DNA from: Sphingomonas changnyeongensis
Lineage (GTDB): Bacteria > Pseudomonadota > Alphaproteobacteria > Sphingomonadales > Sphingomonadaceae
NCBI RefSeq assembly: GCF_009913435.1
Contig: NZ_CP047895.1
Span: 628,501-692,500 of the forward strand
DNA length: 64,000 bases
Direction of reading: 5' to 3'
In this document: positions 53,765 to 63,423 of the stretch, one piece after another
Layout of the letters: the number at the start of each line of letters is the position of its first letter
Numbering within the stretch: the stretch's first letter is position 1
Position numbers and translations under genes: made by a program
The notes under the pieces: generated by a model
What the model saw: the letters and a program-made list of their open reading frames with translations, nothing else
Told to the model about the DNA's origin: nothing
Database searches by the model: none

Positions 53765-55282
53765 TCAACGGCTGCGGATAAAGGCGCGGATGTCGCGGGT
53801 CAGCTTGGCCCGGTCCTCGTCGCGCACATACATCATGTGGCCGGATTCATAATATTCGAACTTGATCCGGTCGGCCGGAAAGCCGGTGCGGCTGAGGGCA
53901 TATTCGGCCCCGAAGAACGGGGTGGCGAAGTCATAATAGCCCTGGCCGACGAAGATCCTGAGACCGCTATTCTCGCGCAGCGACCGGCCCAGATAGGGCG
54001 CGACCGACTTGTAATAGACGTCCTCGCCCCGGCCCAGATCCCAGTCCCAGGGCTGGACCGAACCGATGGTCACATATTGGCGGTCGGTCTTGAACCCCAG
54101 ATCGTCGCGCACATAGGCGTTGATCGCCGCCGCATAGCCGGCATCGATGCCGTAGAAGCTCGGGTCATTGTCGAACCCCTCGCCGGCATTGTCGCGGTCG
54201 CGGCCGGTATAGCGGCTGTCGAGCCGCCCGACGACGAGCCCCCGGTCGCGCAGCAGCTCCTTCCAGAACCGGCCGGGCGCGGGCCGCAGATCGGTGCGTT
54301 CCAGAAACTCTTCCGACAGACCGGTGAAGCGGGCGAGCTGGCGACGCACCGCCGCGCGTTCCTCGCCGGCCAGCGCCACGCCCTTGAGCAGCGCGGTGGC
54401 GTAGGGGCCGGTGGCAAAGGCGCGCGCCTCGGCAACGAACGCGGCAAGGCTCGCCGGCCGGTCGGCGACCTTGTTGTGATACCAGGCGACCGCCGCCATC
54501 GACGGCACGGCGATGACATAGGGCATGTCATTGCCCTCGACCTCGGCCTGCGCGCCGAAATCGAGAATGGCCGAGATCAGGATGATCCCGTTGAGCCCGA
54601 CATCGTTATACTGGCCCTCCAGCTCGTTCGCGACCGCGGCCGAACGGGTGGTGCCATAGCTTTCGCCGCCGAGGAATTTCGGGCTGTTCCACCGGCCATT
54701 GTCATTGAGCCACAGGCGGATGAACTGGGCGACGGCTTTCGCGTCCTTGGTCACGCCCCAATATTCCTTGGGGTCGGTCTTGCCGAGCGCATGGCTGAAG
54801 CCGGTGCCGACCGGATCGATGAACACGATGTCGGTGACGTCGAGCAGCGAATCCGGATTGTCGACGATCGGATAGGGCGGGGCGCCGTCGTCACGGCCAT
54901 CCGACGGGATGGCGACCCGCTTGGGGCCGAACGCGCCCATGTGCAGCCAGACCGAGCCGGAGCCGGGGCCGCCGTTGAACAGGAAGGTCACGGGCCGGCT
55001 GGGGTCGCGCGGTTCCTTGACATAGCTGTAGTAATTGATCGCCGCCTTGGGCGTGCCGTCATTGTCCTTCAGGAACATTTCGCCGGCGGTCGCGGCATAG
55101 CTGATGCGCTGGCCGCCAAAGGTGCCGGTGCGGCGCACGGTCACGATCTGGGGCGCGCGTTCGGCGGACTTTTCGGCGCGGCTTTCGTCCTTGGGCTTGT
55201 CCTGCGCGGCAAGCGGGGCACCAAGCGGGGTGGCCAGCAGGCTTGCGGCGAGCAAGGCGGCGATCCTGTTCTGCAACATCAT
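53765..55282 (-). CDS. Secreted S10 family serine carboxypeptidase
   Basis: A 505-residue serine carboxypeptidase. A signal peptide (hydrophobic stretch about 6-27, PLGAPLAAQ site) and a charged linker ([16 protein letters not shown]) precede the catalytic domain. [18 protein letters not shown] forms the oxyanion region, the nucleophile Ser208 is in [16 protein letters not shown], and the Asp and His lie near the end ([11 protein letters not shown] and [10 protein letters not shown]). It would remove C-terminal residues from peptides in the periplasm. Two adjacent ATGs exist (55282 and 55279); the second has better Shine-Dalgarno spacing. It sits upstream of the TonB receptor on the same strand. 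Confidence 0.92.
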   Translation of the reverse strand: MMLQNRIAALLAASLLATPLGAPLAAQDKPKDESRAEKSAERAPQIVTVRRTGTFGGQRISYAATAGEMFLKDNDGTPKAAINYYSYVKEPRDPSRPVTFLFNGGPGSGSVWLHMGAFGPKRVAIPSDGRDDGAPPYPIVDNPDSLLDVTDIVFIDPVGTGFSHALGKTDPKEYWGVTKDAKAVAQFIRLWLNDNGRWNSPKFLGGESYGTTRSAAVANELEGQYNDVGLNGIILISAILDFGAQAEVEGNDMPYVIAVPSMAAVAWYHNKVADRPASLAAFVAEARAFATGPYATALLKGVALAGEERAAVRRQLARFTGLSEEFLERTDLRPAPGRFWKELLRDRGLVVGRLDSRYTGRDRDNAGEGFDNDPSFYGIDAGYAAAINAYVRDDLGFKTDRQYVTIGSVQPWDWDLGRGEDVYYKSVAPYLGRSLRENSGLRIFVGQGYYDFATPFFGAEYALSRTGFPADRIKFEYYESGHMMYVRDEDRAKLTRDIRAFIRSR

Positions 55283-55442
55283 CTCTCCCTTTTCGCCGCG
55301 GCATCGGCCCGGCGGCGCGCAGCCTATGTGTCATCGGCCGGGCGCGGGCAAAAGCCCATTTTCGACGAACCACAAGCCGCAGGCCGCCTGCCGGGTCCGG
55401 CGCAGGTTTGGCGCACGCCGCGAAAGCCGCTATGGGCCGGGC

Positions 55443-55913
55443 ATGACCCCCCTTCATCTTGGCCAGACCTCCGCCCTGCCCGCCCGGCCCGAGGATGCGG
55501 TGCTCGATTACGTGCCCAATCCGCGCCCGGGCCGCCCCTATCTGGTGCGCTTCACCGCGCCGGAGTTCACCTCGCTGTGCCCGGTCACCGGCCAGCCGGA
55601 TTTCGCGCACATCGTCATCGATTATGCGCCCGCCGCCACGATCGTCGAATCCAAGTCGCTGAAGCTGTTCCTGGGCGCGTTCCGCAACCATTCCGGCTTT
55701 CACGAGGATTGCACGGTCGGCATCGCCGAGCGGCTGGTGGCGGAAATGCAGCCGCTCTGGCTGCGCATCGGCGGCTATTGGTATCCGCGCGGCGGCATTC
55801 CGATCGACGTGTTCTGGCAGTCCGGCCCGCCGCCCGAGGGCTGTGGCTGCCCGATCAGGGCGTGCCCGGCTATCGCGGCCGCGGGTGATGACCCGTTAAT
55901 GACAATGGTGTAA
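55443..55913 (+). CDS. queF: NADPH-dependent 7-cyano-7-deazaguanine reductase QueF
   Basis: QueF reduces preQ0 to preQ1, the last small-molecule step before queuine is put into tRNA. The 156-residue protein is the unimodular (YkvM-type) form: [20 protein letters not shown] holds the thioimide-forming Cys46 and the nearby Asp53, and [24 protein letters not shown] carries the family ESKSLK motif and substrate Glu. I start at ATG 55443; the open frame continues far upstream into the 160-bp gap 55283-55442, which should hold the promoter. The C-terminal [12 protein letters not shown] is Cys-rich and somewhat unusual. Followed after 10 bp by a thioesterase gene. Confidence 0.95.
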   Translation: MTPLHLGQTSALPARPEDAVLDYVPNPRPGRPYLVRFTAPEFTSLCPVTGQPDFAHIVIDYAPAATIVESKSLKLFLGAFRNHSGFHEDCTVGIAERLVAEMQPLWLRIGGYWYPRGGIPIDVFWQSGPPPEGCGCPIRACPAIAAAGDDPLMTMV

Positions 55914-55923
55914 GCTGCCGGAC

Positions 55924-56346
55924 ATGACGACCGCCGCCCCGCACGAGCACCCGATTCGCATCCTGCCCGACGACATTGATTTCATGGGCCATGTGAACAA
56001 CAGCCGTTATCTGAACTGGGTGCAGGATGCGGTCGTCAGCCATTGGCGGCGCTTCGCCCCGGCGGACGAGGTGGCGGCCAAGCTGTGGGTCGCGCTCAAG
56101 CACGAGATCACCTATCGCAAGCCCGCCTTCATCGACGATCAGGTGATCGCGACGGTGATGCTGGAAAAGGTCGAAGGCGCGCGCGCCTTTTACGAGACGC
56201 TGATCAAGCGCGGCGAGGAGGTGCTGGCCGAAGTGCGCTCGAGCTGGTGCTGCATCGACGTCAACACCCGGCGTCCTGTGCGGCTGGCCGCCGATCTGAT
56301 CGCCCGCTTCATGCAGCGGATGGAAGAGGTCGGCGACCGCGCCTGA
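55924..56346 (+). CDS. Hotdog-fold acyl-CoA thioesterase (FadM/YbgC-like)
   Basis: A 140-residue hotdog-fold thioesterase. The motif DDIDFMGHVNNSRYLNWVQDA near residues 16-36 is the YbgC/FadM signature, with the catalytic Asp in DIDFMGHVNN. A conserved central helix and the AFIDDQVIATVMLEKVEGARAFYETLIKRGEEVLAEVRSSWCCID strand region follow. It hydrolyses acyl-CoA thioesters. Chain preference is not visible. Ten bases downstream of queF, so possibly co-transcribed, although the two functions are unrelated. Convergent with the small secreted-protein gene. Confidence 0.88.
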   Translation: MTTAAPHEHPIRILPDDIDFMGHVNNSRYLNWVQDAVVSHWRRFAPADEVAAKLWVALKHEITYRKPAFIDDQVIATVMLEKVEGARAFYETLIKRGEEVLAEVRSSWCCIDVNTRRPVRLAADLIARFMQRMEEVGDRA

Positions 56347-56352
56347 CCGGCG

Positions 56353-56985
56353 TTACCGGCCTTCGCGGTCCAGCCGGATCGCCCGGCCATGGCGCGTCAG
56401 GACGAGCGCGCCGCCTTCCACCGCCAGTCTCTCGCCCCTGAAATCGGCGACACCCATGTCATTGGGTTCGAACCGGAACTGGATCCGCCGCGCCGGCCCG
56501 GCCAGGGGGTGCGCGGCGAGCGGCACCGGAAAGACCGGCAGGTCGGGGACGATCGCCACCACCCGGCGCGCCGGATCGAGCGGCACGCGGCCATCCTCCT
56601 CCGCCTCGACGAACACCGGCCGCGGGGCATCGGCATAGGTGACGGCAAGCGTCAGCGGCGCGCCCTGCAGCAGATCGGGGTCGCTGAGCGACACATGCAG
56701 CGCACCGTCCGTGCTGGCGAGGTCGCTGACCACGGCAAAGCGCGGCGGCCTGACCGCCGGCTCGGTGGTCAGCACGATCCCGCCATCCGCCGCCGCCCAG
56801 CGCCCGCGCGCTGCCTCGTCCAGCCCGCCATAGCTGAGCGCGAAGCGGAACCGGCCATCGGCCCCCAGATCGAGCTGGGCGGCGATTTCGGGCTGGTGGG
56901 CGACATAGATGCCCGGCCCCGCCGCCTCCGTCGGCGCAGCCGCAAGCACTGCCAGCATCGCGCCGATCTGCACGCCGCTCATCAT
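56353..56985 (-). CDS. Secreted protein of unknown function downstream of the HerA-like gene
   Basis: A 210-residue protein with a signal peptide (MMSGVQIGAMLAVLAAAPTEA) and a mature part rich in beta-strand patterns: RFRFALSYGGLDEAARGRWAAADGGIVLTTEPAV, PLTLAVTYADAPRPVF and RRIQFRFEPNDMGVADFRGERLAVEGGALVLTRHGRAIRLDR. It reads like two or more beta-sandwich modules. I recognise no family. It starts 41 bp after the stop of the HerA-like ATPase gene on the same strand and may be co-transcribed. Function unknown. Confidence 0.6.
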   Translation of the reverse strand: MMSGVQIGAMLAVLAAAPTEAAGPGIYVAHQPEIAAQLDLGADGRFRFALSYGGLDEAARGRWAAADGGIVLTTEPAVRPPRFAVVSDLASTDGALHVSLSDPDLLQGAPLTLAVTYADAPRPVFVEAEEDGRVPLDPARRVVAIVPDLPVFPVPLAAHPLAGPARRIQFRFEPNDMGVADFRGERLAVEGGALVLTRHGRAIRLDREGR

Positions 56986-57026
56986 CGCGCCTTGGTCTCC
57001 ATATCGGTTGTCATCGCCTCCCGGTC

Positions 57027-58586
57027 CTATTTGAGCAGCGTGCCCAGCATCCCGCGCAGCAGCTGGCCCGCCAGCCCGCCTTCGCTGCGCCGTCGCCGTC
57101 CACCGCCGCCAAACATGGCGCGGCCGATTTCGTTCGCGACCTGCCGGCCGAGCGACGAGGATGCAGCGCGCGCCGCCGAGCGCAGCGCGATGTCGAGCGT
57201 GCCCTGACCCGATCCGCGCGCATCGTCCGGCTCCTCGTTTGCCGTCCTCGTCTGCGCGGCCCGCGCCGCTGCCGCCTCGGCCCGGGCGGCCAGCATTTCC
57301 TCGGCCGATTCGCGGTCGATGCGCGTCGCATATCGCCCGCCAATCGCATCGGCGGCACGCACCGCCGCCCGTTCCTCCGCCGTCAGCGGGCCGACGCGCG
57401 AGGCGGGCGGCTTGATCAGCGTGCGCGCGACCGGGCTCGGCGCGCCATCGGGCTGGAGCAGCGACACCAGCGCCTCCCCGACCTTCAGCTCGGTGATCGC
57501 GGTTGCGACATCGACGCCGGGATTGGCGCGAAACGTCTCGGCGGCGGCGCGGATCGCCTTCTGGTCGCGCGGGGTGAAGGCGCGCAGCGCATGCTGGACG
57601 CGGTTGCCCAGCTGCCCGGCGACGGTGTCGGGAATATCCACGGGATTCTGGGTGATGAAATAGACGCCGACGCCCTTGGAGCGGATCAGCCGCACCACCT
57701 GCTCGATCTTCTCGATCAGCGCAGGCGGGGCCTCGTTGAACAGCAGGTGCGCCTCGTCGAAAAAGAACACCAGCTTCGGCCGGTCCGGATCGCCGACTTC
57801 GGGCAGCCGCTCGAACAGTTCGGACAGCAACCACAGCAAAAAGGTCGAATAGAGGCGCGGGCTCGCCATCAGCCGGTCGGCGGCGAGCAGATTGACGACA
57901 CCGCGCCCGGCCTCGTCGGTCTTCAGGAAATCGGCGAGGTCGAGCGCCGGTTCGCCGAAGAAATGGTCGCCCCCCTGCGCGCGCAGCTGCAGCAGCGCGC
58001 GCTGGATGGCGCCCACGCTCTGCTTCGACACATTGCCGAAGCTGGTCGTCAGCTCGGCCGCCCGTTCCGCGCAATGGGCGAGCATCGCCTGCAGATCATC
58101 AAGGTCGAGCAGCAGCAGCCCGTCCTGATCGGCGACGTGAAAGGCGATGGTCAGCACGCCTTCCTGCGTGTCGTTGAGGTTCATCAGCCGGGCGAGCAGC
58201 ACCGGCCCCATGTCCGACACGGTGGCGCGCACCGGATGCCCCTGTTCGCCGAACAGGTCCCAGAACTGCACCGGCGTGTCGGCATAGGCCCAGTCGGTCA
58301 TGCCGATCTCGGCGGCGCGCGCGGCGAAGATCGCATGGGTCTTGGCGAGTGGCGATCCCGGCATGGCCAGCCCGGCCAGATCGCCCTTCACATCGGCGAC
58401 GAAGGACGGAACGCCCGCCCTGCTGAACCCTTCGACCAGCCCCTGCAGCGTCACGGTCTTGCCGGTTCCGGTCGCCCCCGCGATCAGCCCGTGGCGGTTC
58501 GCGCGGCGGAAGTTGAGCAGCTGCGGGCTGTCGGCCAGACCCGTCGCGCCCATCGCTGCGCCGATGAAGATCCCGTCTTCGGCCAT
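57027..58586 (-). CDS. DUF853/HerA-like ATPase
   Basis: A 519-residue ATPase of the HerA/VirD4-type superfamily (DUF853). Walker A is [11 protein letters not shown] at about residue 37 in [28 protein letters not shown]. Later come VADVKGDL, Walker [43 protein letters not shown] with the catalytic Glu, and the [20 protein letters not shown] sensor region. The C-terminal 100 residues are a disordered, Gly/Arg/Ser-rich tail. HerA proteins translocate DNA, usually with a NurA nuclease, which is not encoded nearby. I start at ATG 58586. Function in the cell is not established for this subgroup. Confidence 0.85.
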   Translation of the reverse strand: MAEDGIFIGAAMGATGLADSPQLLNFRRANRHGLIAGATGTGKTVTLQGLVEGFSRAGVPSFVADVKGDLAGLAMPGSPLAKTHAIFAARAAEIGMTDWAYADTPVQFWDLFGEQGHPVRATVSDMGPVLLARLMNLNDTQEGVLTIAFHVADQDGLLLLDLDDLQAMLAHCAERAAELTTSFGNVSKQSVGAIQRALLQLRAQGGDHFFGEPALDLADFLKTDEAGRGVVNLLAADRLMASPRLYSTFLLWLLSELFERLPEVGDPDRPKLVFFFDEAHLLFNEAPPALIEKIEQVVRLIRSKGVGVYFITQNPVDIPDTVAGQLGNRVQHALRAFTPRDQKAIRAAAETFRANPGVDVATAITELKVGEALVSLLQPDGAPSPVARTLIKPPASRVGPLTAEERAAVRAADAIGGRYATRIDRESAEEMLAARAEAAAARAAQTRTANEEPDDARGSGQGTLDIALRSAARAASSSLGRQVANEIGRAMFGGGGRRRRSEGGLAGQLLRGMLGTLLK

Positions 58587-58660
58587 CGCCCTTCGCTCCC
58601 CCTTGCCCGGCCGCAATCGTCCAGCTTCTCTTGGTAGCGCCGGGGGGTGACGGGGGCAAA

Positions 58661-58697
58661 GAAAAACCCTCCCCCGCACCGGGCGGGAGAGGGCTTT
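58661..58697 (-). terminator. Terminator after the Do-type protease gene
   Basis: On the minus strand the stem formed by GCCCTCTCCCGC and GCGGGGGAGGG (with one bulged T) is followed by TTTTTC. It lies in the 128-bp gap between the degP-like gene and the HerA-like gene, in the right place and orientation to end the degP-like transcript. Confidence 0.75.
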
Positions 58698-58714
58698 CGT
58701 GCCGGATTGCGGCG

Positions 58715-60220
58715 TTACTTCTTGATGCGCACGCCGATATAGCGCGGCGGATTGGCCCCGCGCTGGACGAGCAGCAGCACGCTGCCGCGCTCGGCGGCCT
58801 TGGCCTCGGCCACGGCCGCCCGGACATCGTCCAGGCTCGCCGCCGGACGGCGGTTGATCGCGATGATGATGTCGCCGCGCTGCAGCCCCTTGGTCGCCGC
58901 ATCGCTCGACGGATCGATGCCGCCGATCACCAACCCGCGCGTGTTCGCCGGCGCGCCGACCTGACGCGCGATCGCCGGGGTCAGCGGCTGCACGGCAAGC
59001 CCGATCGCCGCCTGCGCGGCGGCCTGGGTGTCTTCGTCATTCTCCTCATTGCCGAACTGGCCGTCTTCGCCGCCGAAGCGCTGTGCCAGCTGCTCTTCGG
59101 GCGGACGCTCGCCGACCGTGACCGTCACCGTCATGCGGCGGCCGTCGCGGAGCAGCTCGATCGGCACCTTGGCCCCGATGGCGCTGTTCGAGACGAGATA
59201 GGACAGGGTCTGGTCCGGGGTCACCGGCTCGCCGCCGACCGACACGACGACGTCGCCCTGGCGGATGCCGGCGCGTTCGGCGGCCTGGCCGGGCTCGACG
59301 CCGGCGATCAGCTCGCCCCGGTTCTTTTCAAGGCCGAGCGATTCCGCGATCGTCTCGTCGATCGGCTGGATCTGGACGCCCAGATAGCCGCGCTTGACGC
59401 GCCCGCCCTTCATCAGCTGGTCGATCACCGGCTTCGCCTGTTCGGCGGGAATCGCAAAGCCGATGCCGACATTGCCGCCGGAGGGCGAGAAGATCGCGGT
59501 GTTGATGCCGATGACATTGCCATTGAGGTCGAACATCGGCCCGCCCGAATTGCCCTGATTGATCGAGGCATCGGTCTGGATGTAGCGGTCATAGGCGCCG
59601 CCCTGGCCGGTGTTGCGATGCAGCGCCGAGACGATGCCCGCGGTCACCGTGCCGCCAAGGCCGAACGGGTTGCCGATCGCAAGCACCCAGTCGCCGACGC
59701 GGGTGCGCGTCGAATCGCCGAACTGGACGAACGGCATGTTGGCCGCATCGATCTTGAGCACCGCGAGGTCCGACGCGAGGTCGCGGCCGATCAGCCGCGC
59801 CTTGAACTCGCGCCGGTCGGGCAGGGTGACGGTGATGGTTTCGACCACCGCGCCCTCACGCCCCGGGGCGACGACGTGATTGTTGGTGACGATGTACCCG
59901 TCGGCCGAAATGATGAAGCCGGAGCCGAGCGACTGGGCCTGACGGGTGACCGGCCGGCCGGCTTCGCCGCCGCCGAACAGATCGGCAAAGGGCGTGCCCG
60001 CAAAGGGATTGGCGGAGCGGACCTGGACCCGCTGGGTGGTCGAGATGTTGACGACCGCAGGCTGCAGGCGCGCCGCGAGATCGGCAAAGCTCTGCGGCGC
60101 GCCGCGCGGCGCGGCAGCCGCCGTCTGGGCCTGCTGGGCGCCCAGCGGCTGATGCAGCGTCAGCGAAGAGGCGACACCGCCAAGCAGCAGCGCGGAAGTG
60201 ATGGCATAGGCGTAGCGCAC
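58715..60220 (-). CDS. Do family periplasmic serine protease/chaperone (DegP/HtrA)
   Basis: A 501-residue HtrA protease that refolds or degrades damaged envelope proteins. A signal-like segment (residues 6-23) precedes the trypsin-like domain with the catalytic triad His115 ([10 protein letters not shown]), Asp151 ([10 protein letters not shown]) and Ser225 ([12 protein letters not shown]). Two PDZ domains follow: [12 protein letters not shown] around 275-370 and [30 protein letters not shown] to the end. An acidic linker ([16 protein letters not shown]) separates them. It starts with GTG at 60220 with AGAGGA upstream. Close to hflC and hflK (110-bp gap), which also guard membrane protein quality. 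Confidence 0.93.
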   Translation of the reverse strand: MRYAYAITSALLLGGVASSLTLHQPLGAQQAQTAAAAPRGAPQSFADLAARLQPAVVNISTTQRVQVRSANPFAGTPFADLFGGGEAGRPVTRQAQSLGSGFIISADGYIVTNNHVVAPGREGAVVETITVTLPDRREFKARLIGRDLASDLAVLKIDAANMPFVQFGDSTRTRVGDWVLAIGNPFGLGGTVTAGIVSALHRNTGQGGAYDRYIQTDASINQGNSGGPMFDLNGNVIGINTAIFSPSGGNVGIGFAIPAEQAKPVIDQLMKGGRVKRGYLGVQIQPIDETIAESLGLEKNRGELIAGVEPGQAAERAGIRQGDVVVSVGGEPVTPDQTLSYLVSNSAIGAKVPIELLRDGRRMTVTVTVGERPPEEQLAQRFGGEDGQFGNEENDEDTQAAAQAAIGLAVQPLTPAIARQVGAPANTRGLVIGGIDPSSDAATKGLQRGDIIIAINRRPAASLDDVRAAVAEAKAAERGSVLLLVQRGANPPRYIGVRIKK

Positions 60221-60330
60221 GTGATCTTATCCTCTCGTGTCACAGCGGTGCGGACCGGAACCGCAGCCTCTTCCCCGTGGAACAGGGCGGCTGAACGGAT
60301 TTTGAATGACGTTTGTCATCGACATGAACG

Positions 60331-61197
60331 TCACCGGCCGCGCCCGTTGAACTCCCGCAGATAGGCATTGCCGGGCGACAGGATGATGTTTGTCGCCGCT
60401 TCCGGGGTCTGGCCATTGGCGCCGAAGGTCTGGCGATAGGACTGCATTGCCCGGTAGAATTCATAGAAATCTGCATCCTTGCCGAAACTGGCGGCATAGG
60501 TGCGTGCCGCTTCGGCATCGGCTTCGGCGCGGATGATCTGCGCCTGTTTGCGGCCCTGGGCGTCGATGGTGAGCGCCTCCTGCTCGCGCGCCGAGCGCAT
60601 CCGCTCGAACGCCGAATCGAGCGGCGTGCCCTCGGGCAGGTCGGCGCGCTTGATCCGCACATCGACGATTTCCGCGCCATATTGGCGCGCGACCCGGTTC
60701 AGCCCGGCCTGGATATTGTCCATGATCTGGCCGCGTTCCGGGCTGAGCAGCCGCGCGAACGGCACCTTGCCCAGTTCGTTGCGCAGCGCCGAACCGAGAA
60801 TCGGGCGCAGCTGATCGGCGACGCGGCGCTCATTGCCGGCAGTGATGTAGGTGCGCAGCGGATCGATGATGCGGAACCGCGCATAGGCATCGACATTCAG
60901 CCGCAGCTGGTCGGTCGACAGCACCTGCTGCCGGTCCATCTCGATATCCATCACCCGCTTGTCGACCCAGACGATCTGGTCGACGAACGGCAGCCGCGCG
61001 ATCAGGCCGGCACCCGATGTGCCGAAGTTTTCGCCGGGGCGGTAACGGTTGACGATGCTGATCGGCTCGCCGAAGCGGACGATCACCGCCTGCCGCGTTT
61101 CGGGAACCACGGCCAGCGTCGAGGCGAGGATGACGAGCAGGGCGATCGCCGCGACCGCCAGCACCGCCGGGTTGCGCCAGTTCAGGGCCGGGTTCAC
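60331..61197 (-). CDS. hflC: Protease modulator HflC
   Basis: HflC forms, with HflK, a membrane complex that surrounds and restrains the FtsH protease. The 288-residue band-7/SPFH protein has an N-terminal membrane anchor (about residues 13-31) and SPFH domain with VPETRQAVIVRFGEPISIVNRYRPG, then IMDNIQAGLNRVARQYGAEIVDVRIKRADLPEG, and a C-terminal coiled-coil-like helix (MRSAREQEALTIDAQGRKQAQIIRAEADAEAARTYAASFG). Starts with GTG at 61197, overlapping the HflK stop (GTGA), so the two are made together. Good match in length. Confidence 0.95.
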   Translation of the reverse strand: MNPALNWRNPAVLAVAAIALLVILASTLAVVPETRQAVIVRFGEPISIVNRYRPGENFGTSGAGLIARLPFVDQIVWVDKRVMDIEMDRQQVLSTDQLRLNVDAYARFRIIDPLRTYITAGNERRVADQLRPILGSALRNELGKVPFARLLSPERGQIMDNIQAGLNRVARQYGAEIVDVRIKRADLPEGTPLDSAFERMRSAREQEALTIDAQGRKQAQIIRAEADAEAARTYAASFGKDADFYEFYRAMQSYRQTFGANGQTPEAATNIILSPGNAYLREFNGRGR

Positions 61198-62297
61198 TGC
61201 GCCGGCTCCTCGACCGGACGGGCGCGGCGCGCGGCCTCGGGCAACGGCAGATAGGGCACGACGCCCGGTGCTTCGACGATCGTCTTGTCGACCTTGGACA
61301 GAACCTGCTCCATCGTCTCGTAATACATGCGCCGGCGGGTCACGTCGGGCGCCAGCCGGTATTCGGCATACACCTTGTCGAACGACGCCGCCTCGCCCTG
61401 GGCGCGGGCCGTCACCTGCTGCGCATAGGCGCGGGCATCGTTCAGATAGCGGATCGCCTGCTGCTGCGAGGCGGACACGCGCTTGAAGCTTTCATTGACC
61501 GCCTGGGGCGGATCGGCCTGGCGGATGGCGACACCCTGGATGCGCACCCCGGCACGATAATCGTTCAGGATTTCCTGCATCCGCTGCGCGACCTGGGTCT
61601 CGATCGCGGTGCGGCCGGAGCCGATCGCATCGTTCAGATTGACCGTGCCGATCACCGCGCGCATCGCGCTTTCGCCGACCTCGCGGATGGTTTCCTCGGG
61701 CTCTGCGAGCTGGAACAGGAACAGCGCCGGGTCGCTGATGTTCCAGCGCACCGAATAGGCGAGATCGACGATGTTCTGGTCGCCGGTCAGCATCAGATTT
61801 TCCGATTCGGCGGAGGGTGAGCCGATATCGACGGTGCGGATCGCCTCGATGTCCTGCTTGACCACCCGGTCGATGGGGGCCGGGAAACTGATGTTGACGC
61901 CCGGACCCATGGTGCCGGCATAGCTGCCCAGCCTCAGGATCACGCCGCGTTCCTGCGGCCCGATGCGGTGCAGGCTGGTGAACAGCACCCACGCCCCGGC
62001 AAGGGCGAGCACCGCATAGAGCCAGATCGGCCGTCCGCCGAAATCGGGCATCCCGCCGCGGCCAAAGCCCGCGCGCCCGCGGCGCAGCAGCTCGTCCAGC
62101 GCAGTGGGTCCGCCGGGCCGGGGTCCGCGGGGCCGACCGCCCGGGGGCGTGCTCCACGGGTTGCGCGGGGGGCCGCCGTCACCGCCCCCGTTGCCGCCGC
62201 TGCCATTATTGTTGCCGCCTTGCCCGCCGCCCCAGGGACCGCCAGCATCGTTCAACATCGCGCCTCGTGGCCTGAACCACCCCGTCGTCCTGCTCAT
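61194..62297 (-). CDS. hflK: FtsH protease activity modulator HflK
   Basis: HflK, partner of HflC in restraining FtsH. The 367-residue protein has a glycine- and asparagine-rich N-terminal cytoplasmic stretch (MLNDAGGPWGGGQGGNNNG and further Gly/Pro-rich segments, about residues 14-75). One membrane helix follows (about 91-110, LYAVLALAGAWVLFTSL), then the band-7 domain with RIGPQERGVILRLGSYAGTMGPGVNISFPAPI and NLNDAIGSGRTAIETQVAQRMQEIL. Start at 62297 gives MSRTTGWF; an ATG at 62258 (MLNDAGG) is also possible. It is divergent from mrp across 73 bp. Confidence 0.95.
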   Translation of the reverse strand: MSRTTGWFRPRGAMLNDAGGPWGGGQGGNNNGSGGNGGGDGGPPRNPWSTPPGGRPRGPRPGGPTALDELLRRGRAGFGRGGMPDFGGRPIWLYAVLALAGAWVLFTSLHRIGPQERGVILRLGSYAGTMGPGVNISFPAPIDRVVKQDIEAIRTVDIGSPSAESENLMLTGDQNIVDLAYSVRWNISDPALFLFQLAEPEETIREVGESAMRAVIGTVNLNDAIGSGRTAIETQVAQRMQEILNDYRAGVRIQGVAIRQADPPQAVNESFKRVSASQQQAIRYLNDARAYAQQVTARAQGEAASFDKVYAEYRLAPDVTRRRMYYETMEQVLSKVDKTIVEAPGVVPYLPLPEAARRARPVEEPAQ

Positions 62298-62370
62298 GTG
62301 ACCCTTTATAGGGAGCGGGTTTCAGAAAAACAGTGTTCCGTGGCGCATCCCCGTCGCTTATCGGCAGATC

Positions 62371-63360
62371 ATGGACATTCCCGCTCCCACGCCCGACCAG
62401 TTGCTGGCCGCGATCGCCCCGATCACCGGCAGCCGCGCCGCCGCCCCGCGCATTCATCAGGGGCGGGTCAGCCTGATCCTCGACGTGACCGGCCTGAGCG
62501 CGGCGGGCCGCGACGGTATGGCCGAGGCCGCGACCGCTGCGCTGCGCGCGGTGCCGGGCGTCGCCGAGGTGCGCGTGGCGATGACCAGCGAACGGGTCGA
62601 CCGCCGCATCATTGCCGTCGGCAGCGGCAAGGGCGGGGTCGGCAAATCGACGCTGGCGGCCAATCTCGCGGTCGCGCTGGCGCGCGCCGGCCGCCGGGTC
62701 GGGCTGGTTGACGCCGATATCTATGGTCCGTCGGTCCCCCGGCTGATGGCGGTCGAAGGCACGCGGCCCGAGGCTGAGGACAAGACGCTGATCCCGGTGA
62801 TGACGCCGGCGGGGATCCCGGTGCTGTCGATGGGGCAGCTTGTGCGCCCCGGCCAGGCGCTGGCCTGGCGCGGCCCGATGGCGGCAAGCGCGCTCGGCCA
62901 GCTGATCGACTCCGCCTGGGGCGATGTCGAGCTGCTGGTCGTCGATCTGCCGCCGGGCACCGGCGATGTGCAGCTGTCGATGATCAGCAAATGGCGGCCG
63001 GCGGGCGCGGTGATCGTGTCGACGCCGCAGGATCTGGCGCTGATCGACGCCACCCGCGCGATCGATCTGTTCAATCAGGCCAATGTGCCGGTGATCGGGC
63101 TGGTCGAGAATATGGCCGGCTATCTCTGCCCGCATTGCGGCAAGGGCAGCGACCCGTTCGGCCAGGGCGGGGCCGAGGCGGCGGCGGCGCGGCTTGGCAT
63201 CGGCTTTCTAGGGCGCATCCCGCTCGACATCGCGCTCCGCACCGCATCCGACGCCGGCCAGCCCCCGGCGGCGGGTGACGATGCGCTGGCGACGCTGTTC
63301 GCCGGGCTGGCGGGGCAGGTGAATGACTGGCTGGATCGCACGCCCCGTCCGGGCGTTTGA
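62371..63360 (+). CDS. Mrp/ApbC iron-sulfur cluster carrier ATPase
   Basis: Mrp carries and delivers [4Fe-4S] clusters to target enzymes. The 329-residue protein has an N-terminal MIP18/DUF59-like domain (first about 80 residues), and the ParA-like NTPase core with the deviant Walker A GKGGVGKSTLAANLAVAL at about residue 90 and VGLVDADIYGPSVPR. The cluster-binding CPHCG sits in ENMAGYLCPHCGKGSDPFG at about residue 253. All motifs are intact. It faces hflK in the opposite direction. It is 63 bp from the end of the fumarase gene on the other strand. Confidence 0.95.
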   Translation: MDIPAPTPDQLLAAIAPITGSRAAAPRIHQGRVSLILDVTGLSAAGRDGMAEAATAALRAVPGVAEVRVAMTSERVDRRIIAVGSGKGGVGKSTLAANLAVALARAGRRVGLVDADIYGPSVPRLMAVEGTRPEAEDKTLIPVMTPAGIPVLSMGQLVRPGQALAWRGPMAASALGQLIDSAWGDVELLVVDLPPGTGDVQLSMISKWRPAGAVIVSTPQDLALIDATRAIDLFNQANVPVIGLVENMAGYLCPHCGKGSDPFGQGGAEAAAARLGIGFLGRIPLDIALRTASDAGQPPAAGDDALATLFAGLAGQVNDWLDRTPRPGV

Positions 63361-63423
63361 CGCCGCAGTCCCCGCGCCGCGCGCGGCGGATCTGCTGCGC
63401 CATCCCCCGGGCGTGCCGCCCGC

